A stretch of 64,000 nt of DNA from Agrobacterium sp. RAC06 (GCF_001713475.1 NZ_CP016499.1:1426001-1490000), one strand, 5' to 3'; positions 51,931-61,404 are shown, counted from the stretch's first letter. Made by a program: numbers and translations. The notes: a model not told the origin generated them from the sequence alone.

Positions 51931-52503
51931 TCAGGCCCTTGCCGCCAGCGCCTTAAGGCACTGCTCGAAGGCCGTCAGATCGGTGAAGAGCTTTTCGGGT
52001 TCGGCCGCATGCACGGCCACCGGGCCGCCGCGGCGCTCAACGCCGCCATGCAGCATCAGGTTCTCGATCATGTCGAAGTCTTCAAGCGAGTGGCCATCCG
52101 GCCCGCGCATTCGGCCTTCGGCGTCACGGCTGAGCTTGCCCTCATACCAGGCGAGCGTGCGCTGGTAATGGGTTTCTGCGACATTGGTGTAGCAGGCGAC
52201 GATCTTGCCGGCGCCACACATGTAGCCAAGTTCGAAGACCGTACCCGGATCAGCGGCAATGCCGCGAAAGGGGGTCAGGTTGGCGATCACGCCATCCGCC
52301 CGGTTCATGAAGCTCTCGTCGATCTCCGAAATGTTGAGCCCGAACTGACGTTTGGTCGGGGCCGGCGGGATGGCGAGGTCTCCCGGGCACATCGGCTCGA
52401 AGCCATAGGCACGCGTCATCGCGGCCTTTTCATCGAGCACTGCGCGGGCATCCGGCAGGAAGACTTCCGGGCCGGCGAGGTAGAGTTTCAAGGGAGAGGA
52501 CAT
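51931..52503 (-). CDS. Nucleoside 2-deoxyribosyltransferase family protein
   Basis: A 190-residue protein of the nucleoside 2-deoxyribosyltransferase fold. KLYLAGPEVFLPDA at the N-terminus and MNRADGVIANLTPFRGIAADPGTVFELGYMCGAGK, with the catalytic Glu in FELGY, are typical. Such enzymes swap or hydrolyse the base-deoxyribose bond in nucleotide salvage. The start at 52503 is the family start; the longer frame to 52680 overlaps repeat-free intergenic DNA. Divergent from the methyltransferase gene. Confidence 0.87.
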   Translation of the reverse strand: MSSPLKLYLAGPEVFLPDARAVLDEKAAMTRAYGFEPMCPGDLAIPPAPTKRQFGLNISEIDESFMNRADGVIANLTPFRGIAADPGTVFELGYMCGAGKIVACYTNVAETHYQRTLAWYEGKLSRDAEGRMRGPDGHSLEDFDMIENLMLHGGVERRGGPVAVHAAEPEKLFTDLTAFEQCLKALAARA

Positions 52504-52733
52504 CAGGGAATGGCAATCTTCTGGTCGGTGCGGAAATGGGTCGAAGGGAACATGGAGGCCCACGTCCGGCAAGGGCCTTTCGGCGCTGTGCACAGGCTTG
52601 GACGATCCGCAGAGGCGCGACGCGGCCGGGGCTGAGACGCGGACCGCCCGCCTGCGGCAGATCAGGCTCGGGCAAGACACTGCGGGTACTGCTGATCAAG
52701 CTAAAACTCCGGCGCCAAAGGGCACTCACGACC

Positions 52734-53459
52734 ATGGAAGCGATTACAATAGGCAGCCCGCAATTCGTCCAATATATCGCAATGATCGTCAATGAGATGA
52801 CCGGCAAGAAGCCGGGCGGCTCTTTCAATCTGGAATCCATCGCGAACCTCACCGCCGCAATTTCCTCTTCGCAGTATCTGTTCACGCGGATGACCGGCGC
52901 CAAGCGCCTGAACACGCCGACCGAGGTGCTGGATTATGCGCTGTCCTGTGCCACTGTTCCGGGGCTCTGCCTCGAATTCGGCGTCTTCTCGGGAAGGTCC
53001 ATCAACCAGACTGCCCTGCAGCGGTCGGATACCGTTTACGGTTTCGACAGCTTCGAAGGGCTGCCGGAGGGCTGGCGTGAGGGTTATGAAAAGGGCGCGT
53101 TTGCCCGCACCGACCTGCCGGCAGTGGAGCCGAATGTCGAGCTCGTCATCGGCTGGTTCGACCGCACGCTGCCGACCTTCCTCGACTCGCATCCGGGGCC
53201 GCTCTCCTTCCTGCATGTCGACTGCGATCTCTATTCGTCGACGCAGACCGTCTTCACGCAGCTGCGCGAGCGCATCGTGCCCGGCACGATCATCCTGTTC
53301 GACGAATACTTCAACTATCCCGGCTGGGAGCTGCATGAATTCAAGGCGTTCCAGGAATTCGCGGTGAGCACCGGTCTGCAATACGAATACATCGCACTGA
53401 ACCTCAACCACCAGCAGGTGGCTGTGCGGGTCAACGGCTGCTTCAACCGCTGGGTTTAA
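52734..53459 (+). CDS. Class I SAM-dependent methyltransferase, TylF/MycF-like
   Basis: A 241-residue protein similar to macrocin O-methyltransferase-type proteins. LCLEFGVFSGRSINQTAL is motif I, VYGFDSFEGLPEGWREGYEKGAF is the family's F-D-S-F-x-G-L-P-E motif, and LSFLHVDCDLYSSTQTVF bears the acidic metal residues. Substrate unknown. The ATG at 52734 begins MEAITIGSP. It is followed by a terminator. Confidence 0.87.
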   Translation: MEAITIGSPQFVQYIAMIVNEMTGKKPGGSFNLESIANLTAAISSSQYLFTRMTGAKRLNTPTEVLDYALSCATVPGLCLEFGVFSGRSINQTALQRSDTVYGFDSFEGLPEGWREGYEKGAFARTDLPAVEPNVELVIGWFDRTLPTFLDSHPGPLSFLHVDCDLYSSTQTVFTQLRERIVPGTIILFDEYFNYPGWELHEFKAFQEFAVSTGLQYEYIALNLNHQQVAVRVNGCFNRWV

Positions 53460-53483
53460 ACGGCGTTTCACCACGTTCATTGT

Positions 53484-53506
53484 AAGGGCGCCTTCTGGGC
53501 GCCCTT
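53484..53506 (+). terminator. Hairpin terminator after the methyltransferase gene
   Basis: AAGGGCGCC / GGCGCCCTT, 9-bp perfect stem with a 5-nt loop, 25 bp after the stop. The downstream CTGCTTTG is only weakly T-rich. Confidence 0.7.
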
Positions 53507-53554
53507 CTGCTTTGCTGTGGCCATCCCCTGCCCTCTCGGCTAAACCCTCTGATC

Positions 53555-55411
53555 ATGCCGACTCACTCCCTTACCGATCCGCTCTTTTCCGCCCAGGCTG
53601 AGGAAGGCCCGCTTTCCGTTCTGAAGCGCGTCTATGGCTATTCCGCTTTCCGCGGGCGCCAGGCCGAAGTGGTCAGCCAGGTAGTGTCCGGCGGCGATGC
53701 CGTGGTGCTGTTTCCGACGGGGGCTGGCAAATCGCTCTGTTTCCAGGTGCCCGCACTCTGCCGGCCGGGCGTCGGCGTTGTCGTGTCGCCGCTGATTGCC
53801 CTGATGCGCGATCAGGTGGAGGCCTTGAAAGGCCTCGGCGTCAAGGCGGCGGCTCTCAACTCGACGCTGAGCCGCGAGGAGTATGTCGAGATCCGCCGGG
53901 CGCTCGATCGCGGCGAGCTCGACTTTCTCTATGTGACGCCGGAGCGGACCGCGACCCCAGGCTTCATCGAGATGATGCAAGGCGTGGAAATCGCGCTCTT
54001 TGCCATCGACGAGGCCCATTGCGTTTCGCAATGGGGGCATGATTTCCGACCTGAATATCGCGAACTCGGCAAGCTTGCCGATCTCTTTCCGGGCGTGCCG
54101 CGACTGGCGCTGACCGCCACCGCCGATCCGCATACGCGCGAAGACATCATTGCCCGACTGCGGTTGGAAGAGGCAGAAGTCTTTACCACCTCCTTCGACA
54201 GGCCGAACATCGCCTATGAGATCGTCGAGCGTGATCAGCCGCGCCAGCAGCTGCTCCGTTTTCTCTCGCGCCACAAGGGATCGAGCGGCATCGTCTATTG
54301 CCTGTCGCGCGCCAAGGTCGAGGAGACTGCCAGCTGGCTCGACGACCAGGGGATCCGGGCACTGCCCTATCACGCCGGCATGGACCGGGCGATCCGAGAC
54401 GCCAATCAGGATGCCTTCCTGAAAGAAGAAGACCTTTGCCTGGTTGCCACGGTTGCGTTTGGGATGGGGATCGACAAGCCGAATGTGCGTTACGTCGCGC
54501 ATCTGGATCTGCCGGGTTCGGTCGAGGCCTATTATCAGGAGACGGGCCGCGCGGGGCGTGACGGTCTGCCCTCCGAGGTGTGGATGGCCTATGGCATGGC
54601 CGATGTCATCCAGCGCGGGCGGATGATCGACGAGGGCGGGGCCGCCGACGACATCAAGCGGGTGGAGCGCGCCAAGCTCAATGCGCTGCTCGCCATCTGC
54701 GAAACGCCCGGCTGCCGGCGCCAGGCAATCCTCAAGCATTTCGGCGAGAGCCACGCCGGCGGCTGCGGCAATTGCGATACCTGCCTGAAACCTGTCGAGA
54801 CCTGGGACGGCTCCGAGGCGGCGATCAAGGCGCTGGCCGCCATCTACCGGACAGGCGAGCGCTTCGGCACCGGGCATCTGATCGACGTGCTCATGGGCAA
54901 CGAAAACGACAAGACGATGCGTTTCGGCCATACGGACATGCCGGTCTTCGGCGCGGGCAAGGATCTATCCGCGAAGACCTGGCAATCGGTCTATCGCCAG
55001 CTGCTTGCCGCCGGATACATTCGCGTCGATCACACGGCCTTTGGTGCACTGACGCTCGAGGAAAGCGCACGCGCGGTCTTCAAGCGCGAGGTCGATGTGC
55101 GCTTCCGCAAGGACCGGCCGACGACGGGCAAGGCAGCGCGCGGCCAGTCCTCGCGCACGGCGCAGGCCAAGGCGGGGCTCGACCAGGCGGATCAGGAACT
55201 GTTCGAGGCCCTGCGCGCCAAGCGCATGGAGCTTGCAAAAGAACAAGGCGTGCCGCCTTACGTCATCTTCCCCGACACGACGCTGGTTGCACTCGCGACC
55301 GAACGGCCGATGGACGAGGATGAGATGCTCTCGATTTCCGGCATCGGGCAATCGAAGCTGGAGCGTTACGGCGATGCGTTTCTTGAGGTGATCACGGCCT
55401 ATTCGCGGTGA
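53555..55411 (+). CDS. recQ: ATP-dependent DNA helicase RecQ
   Basis: A 618-residue helicase. Walker A is FPTGAGKS near residue 55 and the DEAH box with the aromatic-rich loop is [18 protein letters not shown] near 150. The second helicase lobe has [18 protein letters not shown] and [10 protein letters not shown], the zinc region has CETPGCRRQ...CGNCDTC, and the winged helix and C-terminal HRDC domain ([30 protein letters not shown]) complete the full-length layout. Unwinds DNA 3' to 5' in recombination repair. Confidence 0.97.
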   Translation: MPTHSLTDPLFSAQAEEGPLSVLKRVYGYSAFRGRQAEVVSQVVSGGDAVVLFPTGAGKSLCFQVPALCRPGVGVVVSPLIALMRDQVEALKGLGVKAAALNSTLSREEYVEIRRALDRGELDFLYVTPERTATPGFIEMMQGVEIALFAIDEAHCVSQWGHDFRPEYRELGKLADLFPGVPRLALTATADPHTREDIIARLRLEEAEVFTTSFDRPNIAYEIVERDQPRQQLLRFLSRHKGSSGIVYCLSRAKVEETASWLDDQGIRALPYHAGMDRAIRDANQDAFLKEEDLCLVATVAFGMGIDKPNVRYVAHLDLPGSVEAYYQETGRAGRDGLPSEVWMAYGMADVIQRGRMIDEGGAADDIKRVERAKLNALLAICETPGCRRQAILKHFGESHAGGCGNCDTCLKPVETWDGSEAAIKALAAIYRTGERFGTGHLIDVLMGNENDKTMRFGHTDMPVFGAGKDLSAKTWQSVYRQLLAAGYIRVDHTAFGALTLEESARAVFKREVDVRFRKDRPTTGKAARGQSSRTAQAKAGLDQADQELFEALRAKRMELAKEQGVPPYVIFPDTTLVALATERPMDEDEMLSISGIGQSKLERYGDAFLEVITAYSR

Positions 55412-55421
55412 GTGCGTCAGT

Positions 55422-55654
55422 CTCCCCTTGAGGGGAATTGACCGCGACGATGGAGTACCACCTCCTCTCCCCTCGGGGAGAGGGAAGCCGAGCGTAGCGG
55501 AGGCAGGGTGAGGGGGCGGACCGGCAAAGCGTTTTCCACATGGCGTTGCGCAATGCGCCCCCCTCATCCGGCGCTTTCGCGCCACCTTCTCCCCGCTGGG
55601 GAGAAGAGGGAGAGCACCGCTCGCGACACCGCGTGCCCTCAAGGGGAAAGTTGG
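55422..55654. repeat. Composite GC-rich mosaic repeat
   Basis: Contains several hairpin arms: TCCCCTTGAGGGGA at the left, CTCTCCCCTCGGGGAGAG in the middle, CTTCTCCCCGCTGGGGAGAAG at the right, with CCGGCGCTTTCGCGCC between. Same family as at 11009, in a longer form. Confidence 0.7.
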
Positions 55655-55658
55655 GTGA

Positions 55659-56084
55659 TCACCAGCCGATATCGGTGTGGACGAAATCGTCACCCTTGTA
55701 GGCGACCCTCGTCTGGCTTGCTGTCGCGCAGGCATGAGCGAAACAATCGCCCATGTTGAGGCGGGCTGCATGGTTGACGATCTTGCCGAACCGCTGGGCG
55801 GCATCCAGAGCTTTATTGGCAACGTCGTCCGCAATGTTAACATCACGGGCCTCCAGATCGGTAATGAACTGGTCGACGAGACGCCTGGCCGTGGCGACCA
55901 TGTCGGCGGTCGCGGGATTGCCCGGACCCGCCAGTCGGCGCGCGACAGAAATGCTCGTTTCGAGTTTCATGACTGCGGAAACGTAAAACGGCCCGCCTTC
56001 TTTCTCCAATCGATCCATGAGCGCATCGGCATCATCCTCCCGGGCGATGATCGCGACGGCAACGGAGGCGTCGATGAAAATCAT
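55659..56084 (-). CDS. vapC: VapC-type PIN-domain toxin
   Basis: A 141-residue PIN ribonuclease. Acidic residues of the site include D5 in MIFIDASV, E42 in MKLETSIS and D in MGDCFAHA. The ATG at 56084 overlaps the antitoxin's stop codon (TGATGA), so translation is coupled. Cuts tRNA or rRNA when free of its antitoxin. Confidence 0.92.
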   Translation of the reverse strand: MIFIDASVAVAIIAREDDADALMDRLEKEGGPFYVSAVMKLETSISVARRLAGPGNPATADMVATARRLVDQFITDLEARDVNIADDVANKALDAAQRFGKIVNHAARLNMGDCFAHACATASQTRVAYKGDDFVHTDIGW

Positions 56085-56326
56085 CAGTCGTCCTCGCCCC
56101 ACATCTCGTCGGATTCCCGCTTGTGATCACCAGGATGGAAGGGGCCGGCTGCGTCGGCCATGGCAAGCGTGGTGGCAAGGCGATTGCGAACCGATAGCTT
56201 CGCCTTGCGGCTTGCAATGGCGTCCTTCAGCGCATCCCTCACCGCCTCCACCTTGGTCGTCCGGGTGAGGCCGATCAGTTCGTTGGTGAGTTGGTCCACC
56301 TCGGGATCCCTGATGTAAAGTGGCAT
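56084..56326 (-). CDS. vapB: VapB-type antitoxin
   Basis: An 80-residue antitoxin: MPLYIRDPEVDQLTNELIGLTRTTKVEAVRDALKDAI is a VapB/PSK-type ribbon-helix-helix region; the C-terminal part (GPFHPGDHKRESDEMWGEDD) is acidic and toxin-binding. The start at 56326 is used; the longer frame lies in the operator. Represses itself at 56335-56348. Confidence 0.9.
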   Translation of the reverse strand: MPLYIRDPEVDQLTNELIGLTRTTKVEAVRDALKDAIASRKAKLSVRNRLATTLAMADAAGPFHPGDHKRESDEMWGEDD

Positions 56327-56334
56327 GCCAGCAT

Positions 56335-56348
56335 ATCCTCTTGAGGAT
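56335..56348 (-). promoter_or_regulatory. Operator of the vapBC operon
   Basis: ATCCTC-TT-GAGGAT, a perfect palindrome 9 bp before the vapB ATG. A second half-site, ATATCCTC, begins at 56354, so two antitoxin dimers may bind. Confidence 0.65.
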
Positions 56349-56363
56349 TTGAATATATCCTCG

Positions 56364-57548
56364 CTAGCAGGTCTTTGCCAGTCCAAGGTTTTGTGCGCGT
56401 CGCCAGTCGCTCGGGCTTTCGCCTGTCACGCGCAGGAATTCCCGGTTGAAGTTGGATTTGGTCATGAAGCCCGCCTCGAAGAGGATGCGGGTGACGGGCA
56501 TGTCGGTGTCGCTAAGCAGGCGGCAGGCCTCTGTGATGCGGTGGTTGTTGACGTAATGCGAAACGCTGATGCCGTGGACGCGGTTGACGGCTTCGGAGAC
56601 GGCACGGGCGGGCAGGCCGAGGCGGCGAGCAAGACGGGCAAGGTTGAGATCCGGATCCGCCCAGAGGCGTTTCTCCCGCATCAGGTCATCAAGCGCGGTT
56701 GCGATCTGGCGGTGATCTTCGGTGGCGGTCCTCGTCGGTGTGGAAGAAGCAGGGACAGAGGCGGAGGTGTTCGCCGCATCCATGGGCACGGCTGACGGCC
56801 GGTCGCGATCGGACATCGGGCGAGGCTCAAGAGCGCTCGCCCGATCGACCGTCGCATCAGCCCCCTCGCCTGCCTCTTCCTGGCCGGCGGTGACGGCGCT
56901 GATGCCGAGGAGCAGCAGGATCAGCGTGGTGGCGGCCGAGACGACCATGGGCGAATAGCGACCGCCGGACCACAGCATGTCGAGGCTGATCACGACATCC
57001 GTCAGCGCCGAGGCAATGAGGGCGATGCCGGTCAGCATCAGGGCGCGGAAGGAACGCAGCGAGCCATCGAGGCGGGCGGCGATCAGCCCATCGGGACCAA
57101 GGCGGGCGAGCCAGAGCAGCCCCAGACCATAACCGAGGAAGTTGGCGATGATGACGAGATCGACCGGCGCCCGGCCAATCAGAAGCAGCATCAGCGTCGC
57201 GGCTGTCGGGAGAAGATGGGGCCAGTCGCGGACCGAGAGCCCAGGTTCTTCACGGGTGAGATCGCGGAAGGCGAGGAAGGAGAGCGCCGGCACGAGGCTC
57301 GCCATCACCGGCAAGGCCGGCAGCACGGCCATCACCCCATAGCCCCAGCGCAACCCGACCAGCAGGCTCTGCACGACGTAAAGCGCCAGCAGCGCGAGGA
57401 AGAGGCTGTTGCGGCGCCAGCTTTCGCGGCCTTCACCGAGAAGGCGGACGAGGAAGACGGCAAGGAACAGGGCGACGAGGAAGGAGAGCGGGACGAGCAG
57501 CATGCGGATGTTTCGATCATGGAGGCCAAGTGAGCGTGGTGCGACCAT
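56364..57548 (-). CDS. Membrane-anchored AraC-family regulator
   Basis: A 394-residue protein with about seven membrane helices (residues 15-225), a low-complexity linker (230-280) and a C-terminal AraC-type double helix-turn-helix: LNLARLARRLGLPARAVSEAVNRVHGISVSHYVNNHRITEACRLLSDTDMPVTRILFEAGFMTKSNFNREFLRVTGESPSDWR. DNA binding from the membrane is unusual for AraC proteins, though a minority share this layout. It may sense an envelope signal. Divergent from the DUF4097-like gene (127-bp gap), a candidate target. Confidence 0.88.
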   Translation of the reverse strand: MVAPRSLGLHDRNIRMLLVPLSFLVALFLAVFLVRLLGEGRESWRRNSLFLALLALYVVQSLLVGLRWGYGVMAVLPALPVMASLVPALSFLAFRDLTREEPGLSVRDWPHLLPTAATLMLLLIGRAPVDLVIIANFLGYGLGLLWLARLGPDGLIAARLDGSLRSFRALMLTGIALIASALTDVVISLDMLWSGGRYSPMVVSAATTLILLLLGISAVTAGQEEAGEGADATVDRASALEPRPMSDRDRPSAVPMDAANTSASVPASSTPTRTATEDHRQIATALDDLMREKRLWADPDLNLARLARRLGLPARAVSEAVNRVHGISVSHYVNNHRITEACRLLSDTDMPVTRILFEAGFMTKSNFNREFLRVTGESPSDWRRAQNLGLAKTC

Positions 57549-57674
57549 GACCGAAAGCGCGATCCCGGTCGACCCGGATCGCGATCGAGGTCGCGGATGC
57601 CAGGTTTATCGACGGAAGTTAGGGCATCGAAACCGGCCGGCCGAAACGGACGCGCCAAACCAGGAGTGCCCTTC

Positions 57675-58421
57675 ATGCGCAAACGAGCCATCCTTCTTTC
57701 CATCCTCGGCGGGATCATCGGCCTCGCCGTCATCGACGGCAGCGTGCAGATGATCCGGGCCAGCGACGCGTTGTCAGGGCCGATCGATCTCACCGGCGTG
57801 ACCCAGCTTTCGGTGACCGGGGCTGCGAGCGACATCGCCATTTCCACCGGGGGCGACGGCGCGCGGGAGGCCCTCCTCTCAGGCACGCGGCATGGCTGGG
57901 GCGCGATCTGGCGGTCCGGCTGGTTTGCCGGCGACTGCATGGGTGAGGCTCAGATGCGGCGGGACGGCGATACGCTTCATGTCGACATGGGCGATCGGGG
58001 CGGCTTCTTCGGCTGGAACGATTGGGACGACTGCACGCTGTCTTTGACGGCGACGCTACCGCCGGAGACCCGGATCTCGATCCGCCAAGATGCCGCGCGC
58101 ATGCGACTTGCCGGCGACTTCGATGCCATCACCGTCGATAGCGATGCCGGCGACTTCGCCCTGACCGGCCATGCCGCGTCCGTCGCCGTATCGGGTGCGG
58201 CCTTACGTGCACGGCTCGCTTTCGAGCGGGTGATGAACACCGAGGAGATCCGCATTTCAGGCCAGATGCTGGATGCCACGGTGAAGTTCCTTGTGCCGAC
58301 ACCGATCTCCTATGGCGTCGAGGCCGTCGCCTCCTTCGTCGACAGCGCCTTGCCGAACACGCCTGGCGCCAAGCCCGAGATCCGCATTCGCGGCGAGATG
58401 GCGCGGGTGCGGATCGAGTGA
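57675..58421 (+). CDS. Envelope beta-strand protein (DUF4097-like)
   Basis: A 248-residue protein with an N-terminal membrane anchor or signal (RAILLSILGGIIGLAVIDGSV) and a repeating beta pattern (ISIRQDAARMRLAGDFDAITVDSDAGDFALTGHAASVAVSGAALRARLAF), like the solenoid of DUF4097 or related adhesin-type proteins. Two Cys (DCMGEA and DDCTLS) could pair in the periplasm. The start at 57675 begins MRKRA. Divergent from the membrane AraC gene. Confidence 0.7.
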   Translation: MRKRAILLSILGGIIGLAVIDGSVQMIRASDALSGPIDLTGVTQLSVTGAASDIAISTGGDGAREALLSGTRHGWGAIWRSGWFAGDCMGEAQMRRDGDTLHVDMGDRGGFFGWNDWDDCTLSLTATLPPETRISIRQDAARMRLAGDFDAITVDSDAGDFALTGHAASVAVSGAALRARLAFERVMNTEEIRISGQMLDATVKFLVPTPISYGVEAVASFVDSALPNTPGAKPEIRIRGEMARVRIE

Positions 58422-58917
58422 GGCGGCGCGGGACGCCGACGTTGACCGCAGCGCAGCAGGCTGAGGGGGTGGGCGGACCCGTGATGACTTGCTTGCGCTC
58501 CGCGCCCCCTCATCCGGCGCTCGCGCGCCACCTTCTCCCCGCTGGGGAGAAGAGGGAGGTCGCGGCCTTCGAAGCGCCTCCCCCCTCCCCTTGAGGGGGA
58601 GGGTCGGAGCGGAGCTCCGGGGTGGGGTGGATGGGCAAAGCACCGGCTCTGCCCAGTGCATTGTAGCCGCCGGACGTTTCACCCCCACCCGCCGCTTTCG
58701 CGGCGACCTCCCCCCCTCAAGGGGGAGGTGGAGAGCGCTAGCCCTGCCTGCCGTCACAGCCGCGACAGGATGTCATGGAACAACGCCATTCGGGTGCCGT
58801 TGTCATGGCTCATGGCCGTCGTCTTCGATGAGCGCTGAGGCGCGATCGATGATCGAACGGACAGCGTGCTCATGGCCCGGCCGAGACGGACGGGCTTTGC
58901 AAGACAGGAGAATTTCC
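58422..58917. other. Repeat-filled intergenic region
   Basis: About 500 bp. 58440-58740 is two or three joined GC-rich mosaic repeats with long arms (CTCCCCTTGAGGGGGAGG, CTTCTCCCCGCTGGGGAGAAG). The rest, 58741-58917, leads into the oxidoreductase gene. Short ORFs here are repeat-derived or lack a ribosome-binding site. Confidence 0.6.
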
Positions 58918-59955
58918 ATGCCGCAATCGACCACGACCAACCGCCGCTTCGTTCTGGCAGAGCGCCCCAAGGGCGAACCCAATGATCAGACGCTGCGGCT
59001 TGAGACCGTCGACATTCCCGAACCGGCAGACGGCCAGATGCTGCTGCGCACCGTCTTTCTTTCGCTCGACCCTTACATGCGCGGGCGGATGAGTGATGCT
59101 CCCTCCTATGCGGCGCCGGTCGAGATCGGCCAGACCATGGTCGGTGGTACCGTGTCGCGCGTGGTGACCTCGAAGCTCGATGGCTTCCAGGAGGGTGACT
59201 GGGTCGTCGGCTTCACCGGCTGGCAGGACTATGCGCTTTCCGACGGCCGGGGCGTGACGCCGCTTGGCGCCCATCCCAGCCATCCCTCGTGGGCGCTCGG
59301 GGTGACCGGCATGCCCGGCTTTACCGCCTGGTCGGGCCTCAAGGAAATCGGCAAACCCAAGGCCGGCGAAACGCTGGTGGTAGCAGGTGCGACCGGTCCC
59401 GTCGGCTCGACCGTCGGCCAGATCGGCAAGATCCTCGGGTTGAAGGTCGTCGGCATCGCCGGTGGACGGGACAAATGCGCCCATGCCACCGACACGCTGG
59501 GCTTCGATGCCTGTGTCGACTACAAGGCGGACGGCTTTGCAGAAGCATTGAAGCAGGCAGTGCCTGATGGCATCGACATCTATTTCGAGAATGTCGGCGG
59601 CCAGGTGTTCGATGCGGTCGCACCGCTTCTCAACACGGCTGCGCGCATCCCGCTTTGCGGACTGATCGCCCAGTATAATGCGACCTCGCTTCCCGAGGGG
59701 CCGGACCGGTTGGGCTGGCTGATGGGGCTCTTCCTGAAGAAGCGCGTCACCGTTCACGGCTTCATCGTCTTCGACGACTTCGGCCATCTTTATCCGGAAT
59801 TTTCCAAGGAGATGGCCGGCTGGGTCGAGGCCGGCAAAATCAAATACCGCGAAGAGATGATCGACGGGCTGGAACAGGCGCCGAGCGCCTTTATCGGTCT
59901 GCTTCGTGGCGAGGCCTTCGGCAAGCGGGTGATCCGCGTCGGGCCGGATGATTGA
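58918..59955 (+). CDS. NADP-dependent oxidoreductase (zinc-independent MDR, leukotriene-B4-dehydrogenase type)
   Basis: A 345-residue medium-chain reductase of the CurA/prostaglandin-reductase group. SLDPYMRGRMSD near residue 50 is the family signature, and VAGATGPVGSTVGQIGKILGLKVVGIAGG (about 160-188) is the NADP fold with the A-x-x-G-x-V-G motif. It lacks the zinc cysteines of classic alcohol dehydrogenases. Likely reduces alpha,beta-unsaturated carbonyls or quinones. The ATG at 58918 follows AGGAG. Confidence 0.93.
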   Translation: MPQSTTTNRRFVLAERPKGEPNDQTLRLETVDIPEPADGQMLLRTVFLSLDPYMRGRMSDAPSYAAPVEIGQTMVGGTVSRVVTSKLDGFQEGDWVVGFTGWQDYALSDGRGVTPLGAHPSHPSWALGVTGMPGFTAWSGLKEIGKPKAGETLVVAGATGPVGSTVGQIGKILGLKVVGIAGGRDKCAHATDTLGFDACVDYKADGFAEALKQAVPDGIDIYFENVGGQVFDAVAPLLNTAARIPLCGLIAQYNATSLPEGPDRLGWLMGLFLKKRVTVHGFIVFDDFGHLYPEFSKEMAGWVEAGKIKYREEMIDGLEQAPSAFIGLLRGEAFGKRVIRVGPDD

Positions 59956-59965
59956 CCCCGCGGGT

Positions 59966-60021
59966 GGTTCGATCCTTCGAGGCCCTCGCTTCTGCGAGGG
60001 CGCCTCAGGGTGAGGGCCGCA
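59966..60021. repeat. Palindromic repeat, CCTTCGAGG type
   Basis: ATCCTTCGAGG and CCCTCGCTTCTGCGAGGG followed by GCCTCAGGGTGAGG. Same family as at 24292-24415; lies after the oxidoreductase gene. Confidence 0.6.
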
Positions 60022-60075
60022 TCAATCTCCTGACATACGACTTCCCAGACAGATCAACACAAAGGACAAGCCACA

Positions 60076-60750
60076 ATGAAAATCCTCATGGTTCTCACCT
60101 CGCATGACCAGCTCGGCGACACCGGCAAGAAGACCGGCTTCTGGCTCGAAGAATTCGCCGCCCCCTACTACGTGATGAAGGATGCAGGTGCGGACATCAC
60201 GATCGCCTCGCCGAAGGGCGGCCAGCCGCCGCTCGATCCGAAGAGCGACGAGCCGGATGCACAGACCGAAGCGACCGATCGGTTCAAGGCGGACCAGACG
60301 GCGCAGCAGCTGCTGGCCTCGACCACGCCGCTGTCGCATATCGATCCCGCCGATTTCGACGCGGTCTTTTATCCGGGTGGCCACGGCCCGCTCTGGGATC
60401 TGGCCGAAGACCGGGACAGCATCGCGCTGATCGAGGCTTTCGCCGCCAAGGATCTGCCGATCGGTGCTGTCTGCCACGCGCCGGGCGTGCTGCGTCACGT
60501 CAAGGGCAAGGACGGCCAGCCGCTCGTTTCAGGCCGCAAGGTGACGGGCTTCACCAATTCGGAAGAAGAAGCCGTTGGCCTGACGGAGGTCGTGCCCTTC
60601 CTCGTCGAGGACATGCTGCAGGAGCGCGGCGGGCATTATGAAAAGGGCGCCGACTGGAGCGTGTATGTCATGACCGACGGCAAGCTGGTGACCGGCCAGA
60701 ACCCGGCCTCATCGGAAGAGGCGGCAAAGGCGCTGCTGAAGCTGCTTTAA
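60076..60750 (+). CDS. DJ-1/PfpI family protein (Hsp31-like)
   Basis: A 224-residue protein of the type 1 glutamine-amidotransferase-like, class III (Hsp31-type) group. The nucleophile Cys is in IGAVCHAPGVL near residue 134; the opening TSHDQLGDTGKKTGFWLEEFAAPYYVMKDAGADITIASPKGGQPPLDP is typical, and the E in GFWLEE is a conserved acid. Relatives act as glyoxalase III or deglycase-type stress proteins. Follows the oxidoreductase on the same strand; both fit carbonyl detoxification. Confidence 0.93.
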   Translation: MKILMVLTSHDQLGDTGKKTGFWLEEFAAPYYVMKDAGADITIASPKGGQPPLDPKSDEPDAQTEATDRFKADQTAQQLLASTTPLSHIDPADFDAVFYPGGHGPLWDLAEDRDSIALIEAFAAKDLPIGAVCHAPGVLRHVKGKDGQPLVSGRKVTGFTNSEEEAVGLTEVVPFLVEDMLQERGGHYEKGADWSVYVMTDGKLVTGQNPASSEEAAKALLKLL

Positions 60751-60759
60751 GGCAACTCG

Positions 60760-60892
60760 TCCACCCTCCTCTTGGGGGGAGGGTCGGAGCGGAGCTCCGG
60801 GGTGGGGTGAACTTCGGGGCGGACTCGAAGCTATCACCCCCACCCGCCGCTTTGCGGCGACCTCCCCCCTCAAGGGGAGGTGGAGGCCTCAA
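60760..60892. repeat. GC-rich mosaic repeat
   Basis: Arms CCACCCTCCTCTTGGGGGGAGGG at the left and CCTCCCCCTCAAGGGGAGG at the right, with GGAGCGGAGCTCCGGGG and CGCCGCTTTGCGGCG between. Same family as at 11009. Confidence 0.7.
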
Positions 60893-60906
60893 GGAGAGGT
60901 GGTGCG

Positions 60907-61404
60907 TCAGGCCAGCTTCAGTTCCATCATCGTCAGGTCCAGCCAGCGGCCGAATTTCTGGCCGACCTCGTGGTGGGTGCCGACGAGGCGGAAGCCGAGC
61001 GAGGTGTGGAGCGCGATTGAGCCCTTGTTGCCGGCTTCGATGGCGGCGACCATGACGTGGATGCCACCTGTCTTCGCGCGCTCGATCAGCGCCGTCATCA
61101 GCGCCTTGCCGAGCCCCTGGCCGTAGTGATCCTTCTCGACATAGACGGAATGTTCGACCGAGGCGCGGAAGCCATCGAAGGGCCGCCAGTCGCCATAGGA
61201 GGCGTAACCGGCGATCGTTCCGTCGATATCCGCAACCAGGATCGGGAAGCCTCTCGTCTGGCGGAGATCGAACCAGGCGCGACGGTTGTCGAGATCGACC
61301 AACGTCTCGTTCCAGATCGCGGTGGTCTCGGCGACGGCGTTATTGTAGATGGCGAGGATGGCGGGAAGATCAGCTGGCGTTGCGTCGCGGAGAATGAGGG
61401 GCAT
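60907..61404 (-). CDS. GNAT N-acetyltransferase, phosphinothricin/MnaT-like
   Basis: A 165-residue acetyltransferase of the PAT/YncA (MnaT) group: LILRDATPADLPAILAIYNNAVAETTAIWNETLVDLDNRRAWFDLRQ at the start and HSVYVEKDHYGQGLGKALMTALIERAK with the acetyl-CoA loop. Relatives acetylate methionine sulfone or sulfoximine and similar amines. The start at 61404 is the family start; the open frame to 61497 extends past it. Confidence 0.9.
   Translation of the reverse strand: MPLILRDATPADLPAILAIYNNAVAETTAIWNETLVDLDNRRAWFDLRQTRGFPILVADIDGTIAGYASYGDWRPFDGFRASVEHSVYVEKDHYGQGLGKALMTALIERAKTGGIHVMVAAIEAGNKGSIALHTSLGFRLVGTHHEVGQKFGRWLDLTMMELKLA

Noticed and set aside
53540..54931. 463-codon open frame on the minus strand
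   Set aside because: Antisense to recQ, which has its full set of helicase motifs.
58774..58836. Short ORF before the oxidoreductase
   Set aside because: About 20 codons, no ribosome-binding site, next to repeat DNA.
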